The notes below the pieces were generated by a model, which worked only from the letters and a program-made list of their open reading frames with translations, was not told the origin of the DNA and did no database searches. Position numbers and translations under genes: made by a program. This document shows positions 44,155 to 53,472 of a DNA stretch of 64,000 bases, piece after piece. The stretch comes from UBA4417 sp031550085 (lineage in GTDB: Bacteria; Bacteroidota; Bacteroidia; Bacteroidales; UBA4417), in assembly GCA_031550085.1 (NCBI GenBank), contig JAVBOY010000015.1:1-64000 (forward strand), written 5' to 3'. The number at the start of each line of letters is the position of its first letter. Position 1 is the stretch's first letter.

Positions 44155-45603
44155 GTGAGGAAGCTGTATTCTTACTTATTACGTTCATTTCTGGGGCCTT
44201 GGGTTGCCACCTTTTTCATTTCCTTATTCGTGCTTTTTATGCAATTTATATGGAAATGGGTCGACGAATTGGTAGGAAAAGGACTGGATTGGAGCGTACT
44301 GGGGCAATTGTTTTTTTACATATCGCTGACTTTTGTCCCCATGGCATTACCGTTATCGCTTTTGCTTTCGTCGTTAATGATGTTTGGGAATTTGGGAGAA
44401 CGCTACGAATTGGTTGCCATGAAGGCTGCCGGTATTTCCATGCAAAAAATGATGCTCCCTCTTTTTGTGGTGATCTTTTTCGTTTGTGTCGGCACATTTT
44501 TCTATTCCAACATCGTCCTTCCGCTTTGCGAATTGAAATCCCGGTCTATTTTATGGGATGTGCGCGAAAAAAAACTGGTTTTTAATATCCCCGAAGGCAT
44601 CTTCTATTCGGGGATGGACGGATATGTTATTAAGGTGGATAAAAAGAAAAAGGATCTGCTTTATGGGGTTATGATCTATGATCACATGGGGATTTCGGGA
44701 AACAAAAAATTAACGCTTGCCGATTCGGCCAAAATGGCCCAAAGCAGCGACAATAATTTTCTGATCCTCAACCTTTTTAATGGAATCAATTACGAAGAAC
44801 TGGATAACAACAACCCAAAACGGGGATTCCAGCGAACCAGTTTTTCCGAGCAAACCATTCGCTTCGATTTATCCCAATTTAAGTTTTCGCGTACGGACCA
44901 AGATATGTTTCGGAACAACTATCGCATGTTGAACCAAAAAAGGTTGAAGCACAACATCGATTCTTTAACTTCAAATATCCAGAAACGGGTGGAGGATACC
45001 CGCACCATGTTGAGCGGTTCGTTCCGTTGTTTGAGTTCAAAAGTATGCAACGACAGCTTATTCAAACTGGATACAGCGAAAAGTATGGTGGTGTTCCCGG
45101 ATAGCATCCCCAATGCCACAAAACTGGCTTATGTGAACAGTGCACTGGAAATCCTCCGGCAAACAAAATCCAATGTCGAGTTTAATAAAACCTCCATCAA
45201 GGAACAACGCGAATTTCGCGCAAAACATGAAATCGAGTGGCACCGGAAACTGACGCTGGCGCTAGCCTGTTTAGCCCTGTTTATGTTGGGTGCCCCTTTG
45301 GGAACGATTATTCGCAAAGGGGGACTGGGGATGCCTTTAGTCGTATCGGTACTTTTGTTTGTTTTGTACCATACCCTGTCGTTTACCGGAGAAAAAATTG
45401 TGCGTACCGGAAATGTTCCGGTTTGGGAAGGAATGTGGATTCCGACTACTTTGTTTTTATTTGTCGGTATTTTTCTGACTTACAAAGCATCGACCGACTC
45501 GCCGATCATGGATTCGGACATTTACAACCGGTATATTCGCAAAGCAATCTCTGTTTTCAAAAAGAAATCTAAACCCCATGAAGATCCTCCTGCTTTGCAA
45601 TAA
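44155..45603 (+). CDS. LptF/LptG-family permease (YjgP/YjgQ)
   Basis: The 482-residue protein has the LptF/G plan: three N-terminal transmembrane helices (about 13-33, 50-80, 96-125), a periplasmic beta-jelly-roll region (about 130-350) and three C-terminal helices (about 360-455). Typical features are LDRFL-type YLLRSFLGPW, the GERYELVAMKAAGIS coupling helix and ALFMLGAPLGTIIRKGGLGMPLVVSV. It would be part of the LptB2FG exporter that extracts lipopolysaccharide from the inner membrane. The start is GTG. The 3' end overlaps the next gene by 26 bases, so the two are translationally coupled. F and G cannot be told apart by sequence reading. Confidence 0.9.
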   Translation: MRKLYSYLLRSFLGPWVATFFISLFVLFMQFIWKWVDELVGKGLDWSVLGQLFFYISLTFVPMALPLSLLLSSLMMFGNLGERYELVAMKAAGISMQKMMLPLFVVIFFVCVGTFFYSNIVLPLCELKSRSILWDVREKKLVFNIPEGIFYSGMDGYVIKVDKKKKDLLYGVMIYDHMGISGNKKLTLADSAKMAQSSDNNFLILNLFNGINYEELDNNNPKRGFQRTSFSEQTIRFDLSQFKFSRTDQDMFRNNYRMLNQKRLKHNIDSLTSNIQKRVEDTRTMLSGSFRCLSSKVCNDSLFKLDTAKSMVVFPDSIPNATKLAYVNSALEILRQTKSNVEFNKTSIKEQREFRAKHEIEWHRKLTLALACLALFMLGAPLGTIIRKGGLGMPLVVSVLLFVLYHTLSFTGEKIVRTGNVPVWEGMWIPTTLFLFVGIFLTYKASTDSPIMDSDIYNRYIRKAISVFKKKSKPHEDPPALQ

Positions 45604-46780
45604 ATCGCCCTGGCCTGCCAACGAAGGAGGTTCCATCGGAATGTATTTCATGATCAACGGGCTGCTGGATGCAGGGCATGAATTAAAAATTCTGGCCGCC
45701 AACACCAACAAAAGCTGGGTGGATCCCAATCACCTTCCGAAGAGTTTTCAGGAAAGGACAAATATCGAATTGGTTCCCGTTAACCTCTCCATCAATCCGG
45801 TGACGGCTTTCTTTAATTTGTTTTCCCGGAAATCGCTTCATATCACCCGCTTCAAAACCAAAGCGTTGGAAAATCAATTGATCCGGATTCTGAAAAACGA
45901 GACCTTTGATATTGTCCAACTTGAATACCTTTCCATGGCTTGCTATTTGGATACGATCCGAAAGTACAGCCGGGCAAAAGTAGTGTTGCGCGCCCACAAC
46001 GTGGAATATCTGATTTGGGAACGGATTGCCCAAAATTGTAAAAATCCTTTGAAAAAATCATACCTCAAGCACCTTTGCCGTACTTTGAAACGGTTTGAAA
46101 TACAAACGTACCGTCAAGTGGACGGAATTGCTTGTATTACACCTGTGGATGAGATGATTATCAAAAGCCATGCGCCTAAAACACCATTGGTCGTGATTCC
46201 TTTTGGCATTCAACCGGATAAAATACCAGAACGGCCCGCTGCTTTGCCGGAAAATCCGACTTTGTTTCATTTGGGTTCCATGAACTGGCAACCCAACCTG
46301 GAAGGAATCAGTTGGTTTTTGAAAGCTGTTTGGCCGGATTTTTCCAAGCGGAATCCCGCAGTTATCCTTCATCTGGCAGGACGTGAAATCCCGGCATGGC
46401 TTACCCAATCGTCTTTCCTCAATGTGGTCGTGGATGGAGAAGTTCCGGATGCTTGGGCGTATATGCAATCCCACCATATTATGGTGGTTCCATTGCTTTC
46501 CGGAAGCGGAATCCGTGTTAAAATCATTGAAGGGATGGCCATCGGAAAACCGATTATTACGACTTCCATCGGAGCGGAAGGAATCCAATATACAAATGGG
46601 GAAAATATCCTGATTGCCGATAGCGCCGTTGAATTTATCGAGGCAATGGAATGCCTGATTTCCGATGAAAAACTTCGCATTTCGCTGGGGGAAAACGCCA
46701 AAAAGCTGATTTTCGAAAAGCACAATACGCCAAAGTTAATGGCAACGTTGGAAAGGTTTTACCAGAATTTGAACTTTTAA
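45578..46780 (+). CDS. GT4-type glycosyltransferase
   Basis: The 400-residue protein has two Rossmann-like halves of the GT-B fold. The N-terminal acceptor domain starts MKILLLCNKSPWPANEGGSIG; the C-terminal sugar-nucleotide domain has HLGSMNWQPNLEGISWFL and VKIIEGMAIGKPIITTSIGAEGI, with the E-x7-E-type motif of family GT4. It lies in the same operon as an LptF/G permease and overlaps it by 26 bases. This suggests a role in lipopolysaccharide or capsule sugar addition. Donor and acceptor cannot be told. A strong hairpin terminator follows. Confidence 0.85.
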   Translation: MKILLLCNKSPWPANEGGSIGMYFMINGLLDAGHELKILAANTNKSWVDPNHLPKSFQERTNIELVPVNLSINPVTAFFNLFSRKSLHITRFKTKALENQLIRILKNETFDIVQLEYLSMACYLDTIRKYSRAKVVLRAHNVEYLIWERIAQNCKNPLKKSYLKHLCRTLKRFEIQTYRQVDGIACITPVDEMIIKSHAPKTPLVVIPFGIQPDKIPERPAALPENPTLFHLGSMNWQPNLEGISWFLKAVWPDFSKRNPAVILHLAGREIPAWLTQSSFLNVVVDGEVPDAWAYMQSHHIMVVPLLSGSGIRVKIIEGMAIGKPIITTSIGAEGIQYTNGENILIADSAVEFIEAMECLISDEKLRISLGENAKKLIFEKHNTPKLMATLERFYQNLNF

Positions 46781-46902
46781 TCCTGCGAACATCAGCAAAA
46801 ATTTTTCTACACCAAAAGAAATTTCCTTTTGTCATTTGTAGTTCTAATTCCTTCGCATAAGAAAAACGGCGTATTCCGCTAAACAAACCCTTTTCTTTTA
46901 TA

Positions 46903-46950
46903 TCCTTTCCGAATCAACTTGTTTGCGCTCGGAAAGGAGTTTGTTTTTTC
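46903..46950 (+). terminator. Terminator of the LptF/G-GT4 operon
   Basis: TCCTTTCCGA (46903-46912) pairs with TCGGAAAGGA (46929-46938), followed by a T-rich run. Confidence 0.75.
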
Positions 46951-47025
46951 TAAAACGAGATTCCGATGCTCCGTATGTAAAAACAAGCAAGATTCAATGT
47001 TTGAATATTTTCTCTCATTACTTAA

Positions 47026-47055
47026 TTGGAAAATTGGATTTTTACACTACTTTTA
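47026..47055 (+). promoter_or_regulatory. Promoter of the M28 peptidase cargo gene
   Basis: TTG (47026-47028), 19-bp spacer, TACTTTTA (47048-47055; one mismatch to TAnnTTTG). Start expected near 47062, 21 bases before the ATG. Apart from this and the terminator, 46781-47082 shows nothing. Confidence 0.6.
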
Positions 47056-47082
47056 CATGGAGCATTTTAGTGTTAAGTAGTT

Positions 47083-49308
47083 ATGAAAAAAAATTTACTG
47101 TTTTTTGCATTGTTGATAACCGTTACGTTGCAAGCTCAAATTATCGACAACGACGGAAACCGTACCCAAACCTATCCGAAGGTTACTCAAGCCAATCCGG
47201 CTATCCAAGCCCTTGTGAATCAGGTTTCCATTCCCAACCTGGAAGCTAAAATTCGTTGGATGCAGAATTTGGGCTGCCGGGGATCTGCCGATCCGCAGGC
47301 TTTGCAAACTCAAAACTGGCTGGTCGATCAATTTGAAACCATGGGGTTGGATGTTTCCATTCACCACTTTCCTTGCAACAGTGGAATCTTTTGGTATGGT
47401 CAATGTGCTCAAATCAAACAGTGTGTATCGGATACATTTGCTGCCGGCAATGTAGTGGCTGTTCAACGGGGTACCGAATTCCCGGATGAATATATTTTTG
47501 TCACCTCCCATTACGATCATCCTGACGGACCGGGCGCCGACGACAATGCGTCCGGTACTTCCGGAGTGTTGGAAATCGCCCGCATTTTAAGTCAGTACCA
47601 GTTTAAACGATCCATCGTATATGTGCCGTTTAACGCGGAAGAAAGCTGGATGGATGGAAGCCTGCCTTTTGTGATGGATTGTGCAAGTAAAAACAGGAAG
47701 ATTTTGGCTGGCTTCAACTTGGATATGATTGGATTTTTCCCAACCACGGTTGGCTCATTAGCCATGTATTCCGGCTCCTCTTACATTTCCGACCGCTTGT
47801 TTGAATATTACAAAACGGTTGCCAACATTTATGTGCCAACGATTCCCACAGGCCGGTTTTCGACAGGCGATTCGTATGGGGGTGATCATATGCCTTTTAA
47901 CATGTATGAGTATCCGGCTTTGTATATTGGTGATATTGAATATCACAATCCTTGTTACCACAAAGCTTGTGATACCTTGGGCAGTGGTGTTAATAGCCTG
48001 GAATTAGCACAAGGATTTACGAAAGCGACTTTGGCCGCTGTAGCCGAATTGGCAAACGGCTGGTTGGCTCCACAGCACTTAAGCGCCGTTCCAGGCAACG
48101 GAAAAATTACCGTAAGCTGGGACAAAGCCCCTGAGACCGCAAAATATAAACTCTTTCGCGATAATCAGCTTTTAGTGGAAACTACGGATACGTTGTATAT
48201 CGACACCCAAGTAATCAATGGGGTTGAATACCAATATTATGTAAAAGGCCTGCGACAAGGAAGTTTGGAAGAAAGCGCCGAATCAAACCGTGATACGGTG
48301 GCGGCTTCCAATCCGTTAGCATTACCCTACTTCAATGATTTTGAGCTAAATAATAATGAATGGCGTTTGAATCCGGGGTGGGAAAGAACAACCATAAACA
48401 AATATTCGGGAAGTTATTCGTTTGCAAATAGCCGAAATACCGCCGACTCAGAAAATTATTTGACGATTGCCGAGTTAAATTGGTTTTCGATTCCCGATAC
48501 AACGACCCATATTTCTCTTTCTTTTTATTTGAAAGGAAATCTTCAGAGTTATTGGAGAGCTCCTAAAGCGGTTGTTGAAATTACGACTGATCGAAAGGTT
48601 TGGAACACCCTCTTTGAAGTCGATGTAAGACACCCTTTCACAACCTGGACTCCTTGTAAGGTTTCATTAAATAACTATATCGGAAAACCATTTGTACAAT
48701 TGCGGATTCGAGTCGAATGTTCCGGCGAAACTCCCGGTGCATATTATCCGAAAAGAATTTTCATCGATGATATTGCCGTCTCATTTGCTCCAGCTCCTTC
48801 ACAGGCTGCCCCTACGAATGTAAAGATTTTAAGTTTCAACACGCAAAACCGTACGGCAACGATCACTTGGAAAGCTGTTACCAATTATTTTTGGGGATAC
48901 AACATCTACCGAAATAGCGTAAAACTTAATTCACTACCTCTTACTGCGGTTCAATATATTGATGTGGCTGTACCATCGGGCGATGCCGTTTGTTATCAGG
49001 TTACGGCCATTTACCCTGGAGGCGAAAGCGACTTTTCGGAAATGGCCTGCATTCCAAATCGTATAGAGGATCTTCCGTTTAACAGCATTCAAATTGCTCC
49101 CAACCCATCAAATGGGAAATTCGAACTAACCACCGGATTAACAAGCCGCTATAGTGTAGCCGTTTACAACGGTTCGGGAGTAAAAGTTTATCATCAAAAG
49201 GATTTTTCGGATGGCTCCATCGATTTGACCCAGCTTCCCAAAGGTTTTTACTTTGTCAATATTTCCAATAATCAAATGAGCGTTTCAAAAAAGATTGTCA
49301 TTCAATAG
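47083..49308 (+). CDS. Secreted M28 peptidase with T9SS sorting domain
   Basis: The 741-residue protein has a signal peptide (to about residue 18, LQAQ), an M28 aminopeptidase domain (about 60-325), a fibronectin-type III domain (about 330-405), a middle beta-sandwich (about 410-575), another Fn3-like segment (580-650) and a C-terminal T9SS type A sorting domain (about 665-741: IAPNPSNGKFEL, then LPKGFYFVNIS). Zinc ligands of M28 are visible: His in SHYDHP, Asp in GADDNASG, the Glu pair in FNAEESW, Asp in NLDMIGF and a later His in GGDHMPF or EYHNPCYH. It would be exported by the SprA system and act outside the cell as an exopeptidase. Confidence 0.9.
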   Translation: MKKNLLFFALLITVTLQAQIIDNDGNRTQTYPKVTQANPAIQALVNQVSIPNLEAKIRWMQNLGCRGSADPQALQTQNWLVDQFETMGLDVSIHHFPCNSGIFWYGQCAQIKQCVSDTFAAGNVVAVQRGTEFPDEYIFVTSHYDHPDGPGADDNASGTSGVLEIARILSQYQFKRSIVYVPFNAEESWMDGSLPFVMDCASKNRKILAGFNLDMIGFFPTTVGSLAMYSGSSYISDRLFEYYKTVANIYVPTIPTGRFSTGDSYGGDHMPFNMYEYPALYIGDIEYHNPCYHKACDTLGSGVNSLELAQGFTKATLAAVAELANGWLAPQHLSAVPGNGKITVSWDKAPETAKYKLFRDNQLLVETTDTLYIDTQVINGVEYQYYVKGLRQGSLEESAESNRDTVAASNPLALPYFNDFELNNNEWRLNPGWERTTINKYSGSYSFANSRNTADSENYLTIAELNWFSIPDTTTHISLSFYLKGNLQSYWRAPKAVVEITTDRKVWNTLFEVDVRHPFTTWTPCKVSLNNYIGKPFVQLRIRVECSGETPGAYYPKRIFIDDIAVSFAPAPSQAAPTNVKILSFNTQNRTATITWKAVTNYFWGYNIYRNSVKLNSLPLTAVQYIDVAVPSGDAVCYQVTAIYPGGESDFSEMACIPNRIEDLPFNSIQIAPNPSNGKFELTTGLTSRYSVAVYNGSGVKVYHQKDFSDGSIDLTQLPKGFYFVNISNNQMSVSKKIVIQ

Positions 49309-49315
49309 GAGAGAT

Positions 49316-50068
49316 TTATTGTTTAAAAATCCGCAGAAATCCGTCTTTGTAACTGGGTGAAATGTCCACTTCCGATTTGTCGGTAAGCGTGACATAACCT
49401 CCGGTTCCTTTGTGGTACGATTTTACATGGTTCACATTAATAATATGCGATTTGTGTACCCGCACAAAAGGATACGGAAGAATTTCGGCAAAATGTTTCA
49501 GAAAACGGCAGACCATTTTCCGGCTCCCGTTGGTCAGATACAAATCCGTGAAATTGCCGTTGCCTTGCAGGCGGATGATTTCCTCCATTTTGACCACTTC
49601 AAAGCCTTCCAATGTAGGTAGAATGATTTGACGCTTTTCGATGCGTTCTTCCCGGAAGTTATCGATAATAATTTGGTTACGGTTAAAGGCTTCGTTGCGT
49701 AAAATATGTTGCTGCACTTTGTTTACCGCCATAATCAGTTCTTCAATACTGATGGGCTTTAACAGGTAATAGGCCGCGCTCAGGTTCAAGGCTTTTAGAG
49801 AGTATTCCGAAAAGGCGGTAACAAAAATGGTTTCGAACGGCAGTTCTTTGCAAGCGTCCAATACATCGAATGCATTGCCGAAAGGCATTTCCACATCCAA
49901 AAACACCAATTGGGGTGACAATTCGTGTAAAAGCGGAACCGCTTCCTTAAAATTTCCGGCTTCGCCCACCAACAGTATCTGGGGACAATATTTTGCCAGA
50001 TAATTTTTCAACACTTCGCGGGCCGCCGGTTCGTCTTCGACAATCACACTGCGTATTTGCTGCAACAT
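49316..50068 (-). CDS. LytTR-family response regulator
   Basis: The 250-residue protein has an N-terminal receiver domain (phospho-acceptor Asp58 in LVFLDVEMPFGNAF; acidic pair EDE at 11-13) and a C-terminal LytTR DNA-binding domain (about 150-248, with EEIIRLQGNGNFTDLYLTNG and VRVHKSHIINVNHV). It is transcribed with the sensor kinase just upstream, with one base between them, so they form a two-component pair. Targets cannot be read from the window; LytTR proteins bind direct repeats upstream of their targets. Confidence 0.92.
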   Translation of the reverse strand: MLQQIRSVIVEDEPAAREVLKNYLAKYCPQILLVGEAGNFKEAVPLLHELSPQLVFLDVEMPFGNAFDVLDACKELPFETIFVTAFSEYSLKALNLSAAYYLLKPISIEELIMAVNKVQQHILRNEAFNRNQIIIDNFREERIEKRQIILPTLEGFEVVKMEEIIRLQGNGNFTDLYLTNGSRKMVCRFLKHFAEILPYPFVRVHKSHIINVNHVKSYHKGTGGYVTLTDKSEVDISPSYKDGFLRIFKQ

Positions 50069-50069
50069 A

Positions 50070-51779
50070 TTAAGTCTGGTTTCGGTTGGTTAAAGGAATT
50101 TTCAGTTCGACGACCACCCCAGACTCGGGGCTTTGTTGATCGGAAATTTTCAATTCGATATTCAGTTTGTACAATTCGTTCAGCAATTTGATGCGTTCGT
50201 TGATGTTGGTCAAGCCGCGCGAGCGGTGAACTTTCTGGTGTTCTGTTTTCAAGGCCTGGCTTTGAATCCGCCCGATTCCGTTATCCTCAATTTTTACAAT
50301 CAATTTATTCCCCTTTTTTTGAAAACTCAAATGCAAGCATCCCTTGGCTTCTTTGTACCGCAATCCGTGCCAAATGGCATTCTCCAAATGCGGTTGGATC
50401 AACATGTTGGGAATAAAAACGGATTCGGGATCCAAGGTTTCGTCTATCTGTATTTTGTAATCAAATTGATCGCTAAAGCGCAAATGTTCCAAATCCAAAT
50501 ACTCCCGCATCTGTTCGATTTCGTTGCTCAACTTGACAAAATCTTTGCTCGAGTTTTCCATCACATTGCGCATCAAACGCGAATAAGAGGTTAAGTATTT
50601 ATTGGCTTCCAATTCATTGTTGCGGGCAATAAATTGATTGACGCTATTTAAACTGTTGAAAATAAAATGAGGGTTCATTTCACGCCGCAACGACTGCAAA
50701 GCGATTTTCCGGTTTTTATTTTTGATGGAAATCAATGCTCGGACAATTAGCATGAGCAACAGCAACATCAAGGCGATAAAACCGATCAGCGCATAATTGA
50801 AAACATTTTTTTTGCGGATCAATTCGTCTTTCAGAACCCGTTCTTTTTCCAAACGAATAATTTTTTCTTCGGTGGCTTGAAACCATTTTATATCCACCAG
50901 CGAACTGTCGGCTTGAATCAGTAATTCCAAATGACTTAAAAAATCGCGGTAAAGCTCAACGGCTTTTTGGGTTTTGCCTTCTTTTTGAAAAGCACCGGCA
51001 AGCAATTCCACACTTTTTTTGGCTTCGAGTGTTTGATTATCAGCTAATGCCTGCCGATAAACTTCTTGCAAAGTTTCAATTCCTTTTTCAGCCTGCGGTG
51101 AAGCAAGGTAGGCTTCGGCCAAATCGCGTTTTACTTGAAAATCCTCTGCTTGCCGGGAATTCAAAGTATTCACCGCTTTCTCATAGTTTTTAACCGCCGC
51201 CTCGCTTTCGTTCAATTTCATTTTGGTTTCGGCCATTTGCTTGTAGGCATCCGCCTTGTCGTCCACAGCCTTGGTGTTTTCCAAGAGTTGGATGTTGTCC
51301 TTGATATAGCTTTCCTGTGAAACGGGATTATTTACATTCCGCAGGCGATTGGCATCGTTTTGGTTTACCTGTTTCAACACTTCGTCGGAGGTTGCTTTTT
51401 CCGCTTCCTCGTAATGCAGGATTGCGCCTTTGTAGTTTTTTTGGGCTTCCTGCAATTTGGCGATCTCGCGGTTCAGCTTCGATACCTTGCTTGTTTTGTT
51501 TTTCGAAAGATAAATTTGCTTGGCTTTATTCAAATAATCTTCCGCTTTTTGATATTCGCCTCTATTTGCCAACTCTTTGGCCAAATCCTCATAATTCTCA
51601 GCTACTTTCAGGCTTCCGGCATCGGTTTCCAGCGATTTGGAAAGTTTTTTGGTTGCACTTTGAATGCTATTGCTGCTCTTTTTGTCCATTTGGTATACGC
51701 TACCCGTATCGCTCCCCTTTTGGGCCAGCACAGACCCACTCACAATCAAAAGGAAAAAGAGGTAAACAAAGCGTTTCAT
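50070..51779 (-). CDS. TPR sensor histidine kinase (LytS/YehU type)
   Basis: From the ATG at 51779 this is a 569-residue protein: signal peptide (to about 20), a periplasmic array of tetratricopeptide repeats (about 45-310), one transmembrane helix (about 327-350), then a His_kinase domain (PF06580 type) with the phospho-acceptor His371 in REMNPHFIFNS, and a GHKL ATPase domain with HLENAIWHGLRYKE and IEDNGIGR. It senses an envelope signal and phosphorylates the adjacent LytTR regulator. The frame stays open eight codons further (51803), but MKRFVYLFFLLIVSGSVLAQ is a better signal peptide. Its 5' end is divergent from a vWA lipoprotein gene. Confidence 0.9.
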   Translation of the reverse strand: MKRFVYLFFLLIVSGSVLAQKGSDTGSVYQMDKKSSNSIQSATKKLSKSLETDAGSLKVAENYEDLAKELANRGEYQKAEDYLNKAKQIYLSKNKTSKVSKLNREIAKLQEAQKNYKGAILHYEEAEKATSDEVLKQVNQNDANRLRNVNNPVSQESYIKDNIQLLENTKAVDDKADAYKQMAETKMKLNESEAAVKNYEKAVNTLNSRQAEDFQVKRDLAEAYLASPQAEKGIETLQEVYRQALADNQTLEAKKSVELLAGAFQKEGKTQKAVELYRDFLSHLELLIQADSSLVDIKWFQATEEKIIRLEKERVLKDELIRKKNVFNYALIGFIALMLLLLMLIVRALISIKNKNRKIALQSLRREMNPHFIFNSLNSVNQFIARNNELEANKYLTSYSRLMRNVMENSSKDFVKLSNEIEQMREYLDLEHLRFSDQFDYKIQIDETLDPESVFIPNMLIQPHLENAIWHGLRYKEAKGCLHLSFQKKGNKLIVKIEDNGIGRIQSQALKTEHQKVHRSRGLTNINERIKLLNELYKLNIELKISDQQSPESGVVVELKIPLTNRNQT

Positions 51780-51969
51780 TTTCGATAATTTTTTAAAGAA
51801 CAACTTACTAGAAGCTGTGAATCAGCACCTTTCACCTTAAAGAGTCATCTCCAATTTGTTCTTTTTTGATACAACAAAGTAAATCATTTTTAAAACAGTA
51901 CGCTATCCTTTTCACCAAGTCAAAAAGAGGCTTCACCCATTCTTGTAAAAAATACTGTTTCCGGCAGGT

Positions 51970-51977
51970 TACTTTTG
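51970..51977 (+). promoter_or_regulatory. -7 box of the vWA lipoprotein gene
   Basis: TACTTTTG, 25 bases upstream of the ATG at 52002; the nearest TTG is 24 bp upstream, longer than standard spacing. Confidence 0.45.
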
Positions 51978-52001
51978 CTTCATCATCAAAAAACAAGTAT
52001 C

Positions 52002-53156
52002 ATGAAAACCTTCATCACCACCCTCAGCATTTTATTCTTTTTTACGGCTTGCCAAGCGGGAAGTGCAAGCAACAAGCCCGCAGAAGTAGTTGAACCGCCC
52101 GTATCGCAACCCGCCGACGAAACTTGTATTCAATTGGCGCTTTTACTGGATACTTCAAACAGTATGGATGGATTGATCGATCAAGCCAAATCGCGCCTTT
52201 GGAATATCGTAAATACCCTGACCACCTTAAAGTATCAAGGAAAAAATCCGACAATCGAGATTGCGCTGTATGAATATGGGAACGACTGGCTTTCGCAAAA
52301 GACGGGGTACATCCGCCAGGTAGCGCCTTTTACAACGGACCTGGATTTGATTTCCGAAAAATTGTTCTCGTTGCGAACCAATGGGGGAAGCGAATACTGC
52401 GGCGCCGTTATCAGGGATGCGCTTCAAGAATTGAAATGGAAAGACGGCAAAGTGGATATGAAACTGATTTACATTGCGGGCAACGAAAGTTTCGACCAAG
52501 GGAATGTCAGCTACAAAACGTCGATCCGTAATGCGCTCGAAAAAGGGGTTTATGTAAATACCATCTATTGCGGAAACCACGAAATGGGAATCCGGGAATT
52601 TTGGAAAGACGGCGCCGACCGGGCTCAGGGCAAGTATTTCAACATTGATTCCGACGCCAAAGTACGCTACATTGCAACGCCTTACGACGATCAGATTTAC
52701 CGCTGCAACGAGCGTTTGAACAAAACCTATGTCAGCTATGGCGAACGGGGTTATGAAAAGCAAGCCAATCAAGCGGTTCAGGATGAAAATGCGAAGTCTA
52801 TTTCCAAGTCGAACTACACTGAGCGGGTGGTGAGCAAATCGAAAGCCGTTTACAAAAACGATTCGTGGGATCTGGTGGATAAGGTGAAAGAGGATGCGGG
52901 CGCTGTTTCGAAAATGGATAAAAAATCCCTGCCCAAAGAGTTGCAAGGAAAATCGGATAAAGAAATCGAGCAATATGTTCAGGAGAAATCAAAGGAACGC
53001 GAAGAGGTTCAAAAGGAAATCTCGGAATTGGCCGCTAAACGTCAGGCTTATATCGATGCCGAATTAAAAAAGAATCCGGATCAGGACGATTTGGGCAATG
53101 CCATCAACACATCCATCCTTGCTTTTGCAAAAACCAAAGGGTATCTCACGGAATAG
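52002..53156 (+). CDS. vWA-domain lipoprotein
   Basis: From ATG 52002 the 384-residue protein has a lipoprotein signal (lipobox FTAC, Cys17) and a von Willebrand A domain (about 40-230). The MIDAS metal site DTSNS (Asp-x-Ser-x-Ser) is complete, and later VDMKLIYIAGNESF corresponds to the domain's second half. The C-terminal 130 residues are highly charged and probably helical or coiled coil (KVKEDAGAVSKMDKK, KSKEREEVQKEISELAAKRQ). It is anchored to a membrane through its lipid and would bind a partner protein through the vWA surface. Function unknown. The frame opens nine codons earlier (51975), inside the -7 box, so that start is unlikely. Confidence 0.8.
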   Translation: MKTFITTLSILFFFTACQAGSASNKPAEVVEPPVSQPADETCIQLALLLDTSNSMDGLIDQAKSRLWNIVNTLTTLKYQGKNPTIEIALYEYGNDWLSQKTGYIRQVAPFTTDLDLISEKLFSLRTNGGSEYCGAVIRDALQELKWKDGKVDMKLIYIAGNESFDQGNVSYKTSIRNALEKGVYVNTIYCGNHEMGIREFWKDGADRAQGKYFNIDSDAKVRYIATPYDDQIYRCNERLNKTYVSYGERGYEKQANQAVQDENAKSISKSNYTERVVSKSKAVYKNDSWDLVDKVKEDAGAVSKMDKKSLPKELQGKSDKEIEQYVQEKSKEREEVQKEISELAAKRQAYIDAELKKNPDQDDLGNAINTSILAFAKTKGYLTE

Positions 53157-53181
53157 GAAAAAATAATCTAATACGGTTTGG

Positions 53182-53214
53182 GCCTGAAAGCGAAAGTGTT
53201 TTCAGGCTTTTTTC
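53182..53214 (+). terminator. Terminator of the vWA lipoprotein gene
   Basis: GCCTGAAA (53182-53189) pairs with TTTCAGGC (53200-53207), followed by a T-run. The remaining 53215-53472 shows no further feature I can support. Confidence 0.8.
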
Positions 53215-53472
53215 TTTGCTTGCGACGACAAGCAAGATTTTTAATAAAATATTGTTTATCAGCACAATCGACATGAATTAAGGCGTTCTTTTCGATTTTT
53301 TCTTCATCAAATCAAAAATCTCGGAATTTTTCCAGTACTTTGCTTTGAATATCGCTCAATTAATAATCAAATGAATAACAAAACTTTGTTTGAATGATCC
53401 TTCTGTCTAATTTTTTCAAAATCACAAAAATCATATTTCCATAAAAATCAATCATTTAACAAACCAATCCAA

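Noticed and set aside
43958..44158. Plus-strand 66-codon frame with an N-terminal CSACHH
   Set aside because: Runs through the terminator stem and the LptF/G promoter; the cysteines do not form a known zinc-ribbon pattern.
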